Source: Ruminococcus sp. UBA1394 | GTDB lineage: Bacteria; Bacillota; Clostridia; Oscillospirales; Ruminococcaceae | Assembly (NCBI GenBank): GCA_002305725.1 | Contig: DBQM01000028.1 | Coordinates: forward strand, 14,000-19,072 | Length of the DNA: 5,073 nucleotides | Reading direction: 5' to 3' | Shown: one piece after another, positions 1 through 5,027 of the stretch | Position numbering within the stretch: position 1 is the stretch's first letter | How the letters are laid out: each line of letters starts with the position of its first letter | Notes under the pieces: generated by a model | What the model was told of the DNA's origin: nothing | The model's database searches: none | Seen by the model: only the letters and a program-made list of their open reading frames with translations | Program-made: the position numbers and the translations under genes

Positions 1-34
1 AATAAATATAATAAGTTGCTTGCGACTTATTATA
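1..34 (-). terminator. Probable intrinsic terminator of the pan-coa operon
   Basis: Positions 7-16 and 25-34 form a perfect 10-bp inverted repeat (TATAATAAGT / ACTTATTATA) around an 8-nt loop. Read on the minus strand, the hairpin lies 30 nt past the stop codon of the last operon gene and is followed by UUUAUU at the window edge. The stem is AT-rich and the U-run is short and cut off, so this may be a weak terminator. On the plus strand no T-run follows, so it looks one-directional. Confidence 0.55.
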
Positions 35-57
35 ACACAAAATTTTAAAAATGAAAA
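29..57 (-). promoter_or_regulatory. Candidate leftward promoter at the window edge
   Basis: On the minus strand, TTTTCA (52-57, four of six matches to TTGACA) is followed after 17 bp by a consensus TATAAT (29-34) with an extended TGT just before it. It would start transcription near position 22, inside the terminator hairpin, and drive a gene to the left of the window. The surrounding DNA is very AT-rich, so a chance match is possible. Confidence 0.35.
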
Positions 58-63
58 GCAAAA

Positions 64-546
64 TTATCTTGATTTCAGAAACTTTTCAACTTCTGAAATG
101 TCACCGCCGGTTCTGATAAGTACATATCCGGTTTTCTCGCAGACCCTGTTTATGAAATCGTCACGTTCCATGCGGTCTGGCCTGCTGTGAGAACTGTCGT
201 CAAGCTCTATGAGGTATCTGACCTCCATGTTTTCGGGGTTTACCAGTCCGAAATCTATGTGCTTTGAGCTTATCCTTGAAAAGAATCTGCCGAAATCCTT
301 TGTCTTTTCCGTGTCAACCTCAATCAAGTCGGCAAGGCGTATCTTTGCGATTATCCCCAGACCGTAGCGGTCGGCTAAAGGTTTCAGCTTTTTGTAAAAA
401 ATCCACTCGTTTTTGGTCAGCAGATACTTTTTTCGGTAGGGGAGAAAGCGGTTGTTTTTGTATGAATGCTTTGAACGGTAAATGCAGTAAAAGCCGAAAA
501 CAATGAGCAGTACGGCAACGATTGCCGCAAGTATTTCAGCGCCCAA
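64..546 (-). CDS. Membrane-anchored DUF2726 (nuclease-like fold) protein
   Basis: This 160-residue protein resembles the DUF2726 family. It has one hydrophobic segment at about residues 5-23, followed by a basic stretch (R24, K26, K30, R33, R38-K40), which suggests that the C-terminal domain faces the cytoplasm. The domain carries K95-H96-x-D98, then E114-L-D116-D117-S-S-H120 and R128-D-D-F131. This ELDDxSH pattern is typical of DUF2726 and resembles the ELDGxxH core of the DUF559/Vsr-like PD-(D/E)XK group; a nuclease-like fold is family knowledge and activity is unproven. The start is TTG at 544-546. An in-frame TAA lies two codons upstream and the next in-frame ATG is residue 107, so TTG is the only sensible start. 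A GAGG lies 12 nt upstream, which is rather far. The gene overlaps the end of coaBC by 11 bp, so translation is probably coupled and weak. Its function is unknown. Confidence 0.8.
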   Translation of the reverse strand: MGAEILAAIVAVLLIVFGFYCIYRSKHSYKNNRFLPYRKKYLLTKNEWIFYKKLKPLADRYGLGIIAKIRLADLIEVDTEKTKDFGRFFSRISSKHIDFGLVNPENMEVRYLIELDDSSHSRPDRMERDDFINRVCEKTGYVLIRTGGDISEVEKFLKSR

Positions 547-1732
547 AGTGTTTTACCGCCTCGTCCAGTATAATATCCGCAGCGCTTTCCTTTCTCATGA
601 CCGGAAGTTCTCTTTCGGAATCTGCGGTTATGAGGGTGATGATGTTTGTGTCAGTGCCAAACCCTGCGCCCTGTACTTTAAGGCTGTTTGCGGCTATCAT
701 GTCACAGCCTTTTTTGGCAAGCTTTTTGCGTGAATTTTCAATGAGATTTTCAGTTTCCATAGAAAATCCACAGATAAACTGATTTCCTTTTCTCCGCCTG
801 CAGACCTCTGCAAGAATATCGTCAGTCCTTTCAAGCTTTATGACTGCGTCTGAATCCGACTTCTTGATTTTGTTTTCGGCAACCGTTTCCGGACGGTAAT
901 CCGCAACTGCCGCCGCCATAATTATAATATCTGCATTTTCCGCATTTTCCATAACCGCATTGTACATTTCAAGTGCGCTTGTAATGCTTATCACATTCAC
1001 AAAAGGCGGCTTTTCAATGCTTGTCTGACCAGTTACAAGAGTAACGTCAGCGCCTCGCAGCATTGCTCTGTAAGCTGCGGCATAGCCCATTTTTCCGGTG
1101 GAATGGTTAGTGATGAATCTTACCGGGTCGATAGCCTCACGGGTCGCTCCGGCGGTGATAAGTACTCTTTTACCCGTTAAATCTTTCTCACAGGCAATTG
1201 CTTTTAAGATGTATGACAGCAGGACTTGTTCAGACGGCATTTTCCCTTTTCCGCTGTCACCGCAGGCAAGTCTGCCGCTGTCAGCAGGAATGACCGTCCA
1301 GCCGTAATGCTCAAGCTTTTTCAGATTGTCCTGCACTACAGGATTTAAGTACATATTTGTATTCATAGCCGGGGCAATGATTTTCGGACAGGTGCAGGCT
1401 AAAGCAGTAGTAGTCAGCATATCGTCCGCAATACCGTTTGCAAGCTTGCCGATAACGTTTGCAGTAGCCGGAGCGATAAGCAGTACATCAGCTTTTTTTG
1501 CCGCTGAAATATGCTTTACGTCAAACTCAAAACAGCGGTCAAAGGTATCGGTCATGCACTTCCTGTTTGTGAGAGTTTCAAAGGTAAGGGGAGTTATGAA
1601 CTGACAGGCGTTCTGAGTCATCATAACGTCTGTTTCCGCATTAAGCTTTACAAGAGAGCTGCAAAGTCCCGCAATTTTATATACGGCAATACCGCCGGTT
1701 ATGCCAATAAGAACTGATTTTCCTTTAAGCAT
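536..1732 (-). CDS. coaBC: Bifunctional phosphopantothenoylcysteine decarboxylase / phosphopantothenate-cysteine ligase
   Basis: This cytoplasmic fusion enzyme ligates cysteine to 4'-phosphopantothenate using CTP (CoaB half) and then decarboxylates the product to 4'-phosphopantetheine with FMN (CoaC half). The CoaC flavoprotein domain covers about residues 1-180: ITGGIA at 11-16, catalytic-type H74 in DVKH, the PAMNTNMY motif at 121-128, and the active-site Cys157 in ACGDSGKGKM. The CoaB domain covers about 187-398: ITAGATREAIDPVR at 192-205, the NHSTGKMG nucleotide loop at 209-216, AAAVADYRP at 273-281, the KIKK lysine motif at 288-291, and GFSMET at 322-327. The length of 398 fits intact CoaBC. 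The ATG start has a GGAGAG site 7 nt upstream and overlaps the coaX stop by 8 bp. Both halves keep their key residues, so both activities are expected. Confidence 0.97.
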   Translation of the reverse strand: MLKGKSVLIGITGGIAVYKIAGLCSSLVKLNAETDVMMTQNACQFITPLTFETLTNRKCMTDTFDRCFEFDVKHISAAKKADVLLIAPATANVIGKLANGIADDMLTTTALACTCPKIIAPAMNTNMYLNPVVQDNLKKLEHYGWTVIPADSGRLACGDSGKGKMPSEQVLLSYILKAIACEKDLTGKRVLITAGATREAIDPVRFITNHSTGKMGYAAAYRAMLRGADVTLVTGQTSIEKPPFVNVISITSALEMYNAVMENAENADIIIMAAAVADYRPETVAENKIKKSDSDAVIKLERTDDILAEVCRRRKGNQFICGFSMETENLIENSRKKLAKKGCDMIAANSLKVQGAGFGTDTNIITLITADSERELPVMRKESAADIILDEAVKHFGR

Positions 1733-2501
1733 TTTTATTCTCTCCGTATTCCTTGTAAATTATGTTCAGTCCCTTGAACAGCAGACGCTTGTCAAGAGTG
1801 ATCTCATGGCGGCAGTAGGGGATAATTCTTCCGGCATTTCCGCCTGTTGCGATGATTTTCGGTTCAAAGCCAAGCTCCTCCGAAAGACGCTGACATATTC
1901 CGTCAATGCATGAGGCAGTACCGTAAATTATACCGCTTTCAATTGATTCCGCAGTATTTTTGCCAATTATAGATTCCGGAGGCGAACTTAAACTTATCTG
2001 CGGCAGCTGGGCGGTGTTTGTGATAAGCGAGTTGAGAGCTGTCCTCACTCCCGGCATTATCATTCCGCCAACAAATTCGCTCTGTCTGTTTATCACCGAA
2101 ACGGTCGTAGCCGTACCCATATCAATGATTATAAGGGGTGCGCCGTATTCTGCCACAGCACCGCAGGCGTCTGCAATCCTGTCGCTGCCCACCTTTTCCG
2201 GCTGGTCAGCAGTAATTGTGATTCCGGCGGCAGTTTCAGAGCTTACAATAAGAGGTTCAACGCCGTATTCCGATACTATAACGCCTTTTATAATTCCAGT
2301 CAGAAGCGGTACTACCGAAGAAATTACTGCACCGTCAATTTTGTCAATGTGGCGGCTCTGAAGCATATGGGTTATCTTTTCACGGTAGTTTATCTCAATT
2401 TCCGAAATGTCTGTCATTGTTTTTTCGGACATGATTACCTGTCCGTTTTCAATAAGTCCTATCCCGACAGTCGTGTTGCCAATGTCAGCGGCGAGTATCA
2501 T
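1725..2501 (-). CDS. coaX: Type III pantothenate kinase
   Basis: The enzyme phosphorylates pantothenate to 4'-phosphopantothenate, the first committed step of CoA synthesis. The 258 residues show the ASKHA-type kinase signatures of CoaX: DIGNTTVGIG at 6-15 (phosphate loop, D6), GSDR at 105-108 (D107), IIDMGTATT at 125-133 (D127), GGMIMPG at 145-151, GKNTAESIESG at 180-190 and ATGG at 218-221. The three aspartates sit at almost the same positions as in characterised type III enzymes. It is unrelated to the type I (CoaA) and type II kinases. Family members need a monovalent cation and are not inhibited by CoA, so feedback control must act elsewhere. The ATG overlaps the panD stop as ATGA, with a weak GGTGA 6 nt upstream, suggesting translational coupling. 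Confidence 0.97.
   Translation of the reverse strand: MILAADIGNTTVGIGLIENGQVIMSEKTMTDISEIEINYREKITHMLQSRHIDKIDGAVISSVVPLLTGIIKGVIVSEYGVEPLIVSSETAAGITITADQPEKVGSDRIADACGAVAEYGAPLIIIDMGTATTVSVINRQSEFVGGMIMPGVRTALNSLITNTAQLPQISLSSPPESIIGKNTAESIESGIIYGTASCIDGICQRLSEELGFEPKIIATGGNAGRIIPYCRHEITLDKRLLFKGLNIIYKEYGENKNA
1740..1745 (-). promoter_or_regulatory. Ribosome binding site of coaBC
   Basis: GGAGAG on the minus strand lies 7 nt before the coaBC ATG, inside the last codons of coaX. It supports initiation at 1732 rather than further inside the gene. Confidence 0.75.
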
Positions 2502-2881
2502 TTTATTTCACCATGCTTTTCGTAGCCGAAAACCTCTGCTACTGCGTTTTTTTCGTCCACAAGTACAACCTTTGGCTTATGTGCGGCTGCCTCTTTTTCG
2601 TCCATCTGCGCATACGCCATTATGATTACGATATCTCCCGGTGAAGCGCACCTTGCAGCAGCGCCGTTTAAGCATATCACGCCCGAATTTTCCTCACCGC
2701 TTATTACATAAGTTTCAATGCGGCTGCCGTTTGTGACGTTCACCACCTGGACTTTTTCATATTCCAGAATTCCGGCAGCTTTCATAAGTGAAAGGTCAAT
2801 TGTAATGCTGCCGACATAGTTTAAATTCGCCTCTGTTACGACCGCACGGTGTATTTTGCTTTTAAGCATTGTCAGAGTCAT
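2498..2881 (-). CDS. panD: Aspartate 1-decarboxylase, pyruvoyl-dependent proenzyme
   Basis: PanD decarboxylates L-aspartate to beta-alanine for pantothenate synthesis. The 127-residue proenzyme has the self-cleavage site G24-S25 in YVGSITID; Ser25 becomes the pyruvoyl group, giving a short beta and a longer alpha chain. The other active-site residues occur at the standard numbering: K9, H11, R54, Y58 and N72. The open frame extends upstream to 2950, but the ATG at 2879-2881 is chosen because it gives the family length and numbering and has AAAGGA at 2891-2896 ahead of it. The upstream extension would lie inside panC. The gene begins 4 nt after the panC stop and overlaps coaX by 4 bp. It supplies one of the two substrates of PanC, encoded next door. 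Confidence 0.97.
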   Translation of the reverse strand: MTLTMLKSKIHRAVVTEANLNYVGSITIDLSLMKAAGILEYEKVQVVNVTNGSRIETYVISGEENSGVICLNGAAARCASPGDIVIIMAYAQMDEKEAAAHKPKVVLVDEKNAVAEVFGYEKHGEIK

Positions 2882-2885
2882 TTTT

Positions 2886-3731
2886 TCAGTTCCTTTCAGC
2901 AATAAAGTTGTCAATAAGCCTTGTTTTGCCGATGTATACCGCAGCTGCAAAGAGTATTCTTCCGCTTACAGTATCAACAGGCTCAATGCTGTCTGCGTCG
3001 ACAGCTTTGATGTAGTCGATTTTTGCAAGGGGTTCGCTTTCAATCATAGCTGTAATGCTGGCAATGATTTTTGCGGTATCAGTTTCGCCCTTTTCAATCA
3101 TTTCCTGTCCGGCTTTGAGTGACTTTGAAATTACAACAGCTGCTTTTCTTTCGTCTGCGCTGAGATAAGTATTTCTCGAACTTTTTGCAAGACCGTCCTC
3201 TTCTCTTACAATAGGGCAGCCTACGATTTCAATGCCAAAGCTTAAATCCCTTACCATTCTTCTGATGACCGCCAGCTGCTGGGCGTCCTTCTGACCGAAG
3301 TATGCCCTGTCGGGAGTTACAATGTTGAAAAGCTTGCTGACAACTGTGCAGACTCCTCTGAAATGTCCCGGACGTCTTAAACCGCAAAGCTCGTCTGTCG
3401 GACCTGTCATATCAACAAATGAGGAGAAATCCTCTGCGTACATTTCTGATGCTTCCGGTGCAAAAATAAGGTCTGCACCAGCCTCTTCGCATTTTTTTGT
3501 ATCTCTTTCCAGATCTCTCGGATAAGACGCAAAATCCTCGTTTGGTCCGAACTGGATAGGGTTTACGAAAACACTTACCACAGTTCTGTCATTTTCGTTT
3601 GAACATCTGATAAGGCTCTGGTGTCCCTCGTGAAGATAACCCATTGTCGGAACAAGACCGACTGAAAGTCCCAGCTTTTTCCATTCCGATACGATTTCTC
3701 TTACTTCCTTTATAGTCTTAGCAATCTTCAT
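2886..3731 (-). CDS. panC: Pantothenate synthetase (pantoate-beta-alanine ligase)
   Basis: PanC condenses pantoate with beta-alanine, using ATP through a pantoyl-adenylate intermediate, to give pantothenate. The 281 residues match the usual family length. Visible signatures of this nucleotidyltransferase fold are PTMGYLHEGH at 28-37 (HIGH-type motif, H34 and H37), FVNPIQFGPNEDF at 55-67, GHFRGV at 122-127, YFGQKDAQQ at 144-152 and the KMSKS-like LAKSSRN at 181-187. The frame can be extended nine codons to a TTG at 3758, but the ATG at 3729-3731 is preferred: it has GGGAG 7 nt upstream and gives the standard N-terminus. The start lies inside panB, giving a 14-bp overlap. No key motif is missing. 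Confidence 0.97.
   Translation of the reverse strand: MKIAKTIKEVREIVSEWKKLGLSVGLVPTMGYLHEGHQSLIRCSNENDRTVVSVFVNPIQFGPNEDFASYPRDLERDTKKCEEAGADLIFAPEASEMYAEDFSSFVDMTGPTDELCGLRRPGHFRGVCTVVSKLFNIVTPDRAYFGQKDAQQLAVIRRMVRDLSFGIEIVGCPIVREEDGLAKSSRNTYLSADERKAAVVISKSLKAGQEMIEKGETDTAKIIASITAMIESEPLAKIDYIKAVDADSIEPVDTVSGRILFAAAVYIGKTRLIDNFIAERN
2891..2896 (-). promoter_or_regulatory. Ribosome binding site that fixes the panD start
   Basis: AAAGGA on the minus strand, embedded in the final panC codons, lies 9 nt before the ATG at 2879-2881. It favours the 127-residue PanD over a longer frame opening at 2950. Confidence 0.7.
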
Positions 3732-4572
3732 TTTCCGTCTCCCTTTCAAGCTGTTCAAAATCTATATCATCCGCCATTTTGAATGTGTGTTCCTCAGCCG
3801 GAAAAGCACCCGACTTCGTTTCCTCTATATAAGCTTTAAAAGCGTTTTTCATTGCAGTACCTATATCACCGAATTTTTTTGCGAATTTCGGTGTTAAGTC
3901 GGAATACATTCCAAGCATATCCTGGTAAACGAGTACCTGCCCGTCGCAGCCTTTTCCTGCGCCTATTCCGATAGTCGGGATTTTCAGTATTCCCGTGATG
4001 TACTCAGCAAGCCTGTCCGGGACGCATTCCATCACAACTGCGCAGGCACCTGCCTCTTCAATCGCTCTTGCGTCCGCAATTATTTTTGCCGCTGCCTCAC
4101 GGCTTTTGCCCTGTACTCTGAATCCGCCGAACATATTAACAGACTGCGGAGTCATTCCGATATGTGCCACAACTGGTATAGATGCGTCTGTGATTGCCTT
4201 TATGTGAGGAGCAAACTCCTTTCCGCCTTCCAGCTTTACTGCGTTTGCACGTCCCTCTTTCATTAGCTTGCCGGCGTTTACAACGGCGTCATAAATGCTT
4301 GTCTGATAGGACATAAACGGCATATCGGCAACCACCATTGCGTTCTTTGCACCTCTGCTTACTGCAGCGGTGTGGTGTATCATGTCCTCCATAGTGACCG
4401 AAAGAGTGTCCTCATAACCGAGCATGACCATTCCGAGGGAATCCCCCACAAGAATCATTTCAACGCCTGATTCGTCAATGAGCTTTGCTGTTGAATAATC
4501 ATAGGCAGTCAACATAGTGATGCGGTCATGAGCTGACTTCTGCTTCATAATTGTTGCAACCGTATTTTTCAT
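3718..4572 (-). CDS. panB: 3-methyl-2-oxobutanoate hydroxymethyltransferase (ketopantoate synthase)
   Basis: PanB transfers a hydroxymethyl group from 5,10-methylene-tetrahydrofolate to alpha-ketoisovalerate, giving ketopantoate, the first step of the pantoate branch. The 284-residue TIM-barrel protein shows TAYDYSTA at 22-29, VGDSLGMV at 42-49 (metal ligand D44), ADMPFMSY at 82-89 (D83), VKLEGG at 112-117 (K113, E115), HIGMTPQ at 137-143, QGK at 154-156, catalytic-type E182 in VMECVP, IPTIGIGAG at 198-206 and DGQVLVYQDMLG at 210-221. All expected active-site positions are present. It is the first gene of the operon, with a strong GGAGGA site upstream of the ATG. The C-terminal tail after residue 260 is acidic and variable, as is common in the family. 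The reductase for the next step is not encoded nearby. Confidence 0.97.
   Translation of the reverse strand: MKNTVATIMKQKSAHDRITMLTAYDYSTAKLIDESGVEMILVGDSLGMVMLGYEDTLSVTMEDMIHHTAAVSRGAKNAMVVADMPFMSYQTSIYDAVVNAGKLMKEGRANAVKLEGGKEFAPHIKAITDASIPVVAHIGMTPQSVNMFGGFRVQGKSREAAAKIIADARAIEEAGACAVVMECVPDRLAEYITGILKIPTIGIGAGKGCDGQVLVYQDMLGMYSDLTPKFAKKFGDIGTAMKNAFKAYIEETKSGAFPAEEHTFKMADDIDFEQLERETENEDC
3739..3743 (-). promoter_or_regulatory. Ribosome binding site that fixes the panC start
   Basis: GGGAG on the minus strand lies within the end of panB, 7 nt before the ATG at 3729-3731. It lies downstream of the alternative TTG at 3758 and so supports the shorter, 281-residue PanC. Confidence 0.75.
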
Positions 4573-4577
4573 AGCTT

Positions 4578-4583
4578 TCCTCC
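4578..4583 (-). promoter_or_regulatory. Ribosome binding site of panB
   Basis: GGAGGA on the minus strand ends 5 nt before the panB ATG. It is the strongest ribosome site in the window and lies 12 nt past the leader hairpin, so the hairpin does not directly cover it. Confidence 0.85.
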
Positions 4584-4594
4584 AAAAAATATTT

Positions 4595-4637
4595 GTCTTT
4601 TTAAGATATACGCCATGCGGTCGTATTCTTTTAAGAC
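4595..4637 (-). promoter_or_regulatory. Long imperfect stem-loop in the panB leader
   Basis: Read as minus-strand RNA, the arms pair GUCUU:AAGAC, then (AA/AAA internal loop) AAGA:UCUU, then AUACG:CGUAU with one bulged A on each arm, then CC:GG, closing on a GCAU loop. That is 16 pairs in 43 nt. It would begin only about 6 nt after the predicted transcription start and end 12 nt before the ribosome site. It has no immediate U-run, so it is not a plain terminator. It could be a 5' stabilising stem, a binding site for an RNA regulator, or, as DNA, an operator just downstream of the promoter. It matches no riboswitch class that I recognise. Confidence 0.6.
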
Positions 4638-4649
4638 CATACAGCTTAT

Positions 4650-4678
4650 ATTATATCACTTTTTTTAAGAAAATACAA
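4650..4678 (-). promoter_or_regulatory. Probable promoter of the panB operon
   Basis: The minus strand has a consensus TATAAT (4650-4655) preceded by TGA, forming an extended -10, and a weak -35 TTGTAT (4673-4678) at 17-bp spacing. The predicted start is near 4643, giving a leader of about 70 nt. The extended -10 compensates for the poor -35, which is common in Firmicutes. Confidence 0.7.
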
Positions 4679-4737
4679 GAAAATATATAGTATTTTTCGA
4701 TTGTATCTGTATTATGACTGAATTTTTTTCTGATTTT

Positions 4738-4771
4738 ATAGTAAACGAAAAATATTTTTTTAGTTTACTAT
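4738..4771. repeat. AT-rich inverted repeat between the divergent units
   Basis: ATAGTAAAC (4738-4746) and GTTTACTAT (4763-4771) are perfect 9-bp inverted arms. Inside them, after a single G/A mismatch, AAAAA pairs with TTTTT around a TATT loop, giving 14 pairs in 34 nt. Neither strand has a U-run after the hairpin, so a standard terminator is unlikely. It could be a regulator binding site or part of a larger structured element with the hairpin that follows at 4774. No function can be assigned. Confidence 0.55.
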
Positions 4772-4773
4772 TA

Positions 4774-4816
4774 GCCGATATGCACGGAGCTTACGAAGTA
4801 AGCGGATGTGCAAGGC
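4774..4816 (+). other. Candidate structured RNA or palindromic element with opposed GGA loops
   Basis: The plus strand can fold as GCC:GGC (4774-4776/4814-4816), TGCAC:GTGCA (4781-4785/4808-4812), an internal loop of GGA opposite GGAT, then GCTTAC:GTAAGC (4789-4794/4798-4803) closed by a GAA triloop. Opposed purine-rich GGA strands could stack as non-canonical G-A and G-G pairs, and the purines lie on the plus strand only, which favours a plus-strand RNA over a DNA-binding palindrome. It is richer in GC than its surroundings. I do not recognise it as a known riboswitch or ribozyme. A dispersed intergenic repeat is an alternative. No clear promoter for it is visible. Confidence 0.5.
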
Positions 4817-4858
4817 AATAAAACATAAATAACGGGTAAAACTGTCAGAATATTTTGT

Positions 4859-4886
4859 ATAATACTGATATGAAAAGTTTTTTCAA
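4859..4886 (-). promoter_or_regulatory. Candidate second leftward promoter
   Basis: The minus strand has TTGAAA (4881-4886, five of six) and TATTAT (4859-4864, five of six) with a 16-bp spacer. It would start near 4852 and give panB an alternative leader of about 280 nt containing the three hairpins of this region. The AT-rich setting makes a chance match fairly likely. Confidence 0.3.
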
Positions 4887-4901
4887 AAAAATTCAAAAAA
4901 A
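4878..4901 (+). promoter_or_regulatory. Phased A-tract / UP-like element of the tRNA promoter
   Basis: A T6 run (4878-4883) is followed by two A7 runs beginning at 4885 and 4895, so the A-tracts are 10 bp apart, one helical turn. They end 3 bp before the -35 box. This layout suits intrinsic DNA curvature or contact with the RNA polymerase alpha C-terminal domain, as at strong stable-RNA promoters. Confidence 0.6.
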
Positions 4902-4904
4902 GTC

Positions 4905-4933
4905 TTGACACTAAAAAGAAGTTGTGATATAAT
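4905..4933 (+). promoter_or_regulatory. Consensus promoter of the tRNA-Lys cluster
   Basis: A perfect TTGACA (4905-4910), 17-bp spacer and perfect TATAAT (4928-4933) with an extended TGA before the -10 box. The start should fall near 4940, leaving a leader of roughly 8 nt before the first tRNA. The nine bases TGATATAAT are identical to those of the panB promoter on the other strand. Confidence 0.92.
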
Positions 4934-4947
4934 TAATATCGTTGTTT

Positions 4948-5023
4948 GAGATATTAGCTCAGTTGGCAGAGCATACGCCTTTTAAGCGTAGGGTCGAGAG
5001 TTCAAATCTCTCATATCTCACCA
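4948..5023 (+). tRNA. tRNA-Lys (UUU anticodon)
   Basis: A complete cloverleaf of 76 nt including an encoded CCA (5021-5023). The acceptor stem is GAGATAT (4948-4954) with ATATCTC, followed by discriminator A at 5020. The D arm is GCTC/GAGC (4957-4960/4969-4972) and the anticodon stem TACGC/GCGTA encloses the loop CTTTTAA with anticodon TTT at 4981-4983. The T arm is GAGAG/CTCTC around TTCAAAT. It should decode AAA and probably AAG by wobble. All stems are fully paired, though the acceptor stem is AU-rich. Confidence 0.97.
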
Positions 5024-5027
5024 ACAC

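Noticed and set aside
1960..2361. Plus-strand open frame of 133 codons
   Set aside because: It lies wholly antisense to coaX, whose kinase motifs are intact. It resembles no family and has no convincing ribosome site, so it is a shadow frame.
2882..2950. N-terminal extension of panD by 23 residues
   Set aside because: It would lie inside panC and push the cleavage site away from the standard G24-S25. The ATG at 2881 has its own ribosome site.
3732..3758. Longer panC starting at TTG
   Set aside because: It adds nine basic residues not expected in the family, while the good Shine-Dalgarno lies after this TTG and serves the ATG at 3731.
4680..4696. AAAATA / TATTTT inverted repeat
   Set aside because: It is only six AT pairs in very AT-rich DNA, as expected by chance.
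4858..4863. TATAAT on the plus strand upstream of the tRNA genes
   Set aside because: No acceptable -35 box occurs at 15-18 bp spacing, and a full consensus promoter sits closer to the tRNA.
4871..4885. TGAAAA-GTT-TTTTCA small inverted repeat
   Set aside because: It is a short AT-only-type stem that arises from the neighbouring A- and T-tracts; curvature explains the region better.
4573..4947. Hidden small protein gene, T-box or known riboswitch in the intergenic region
   Set aside because: No open frame with a ribosome site is visible, no T-box sequence (a tRNA-binding leader motif) is present, and no riboswitch signature that I know can be matched.
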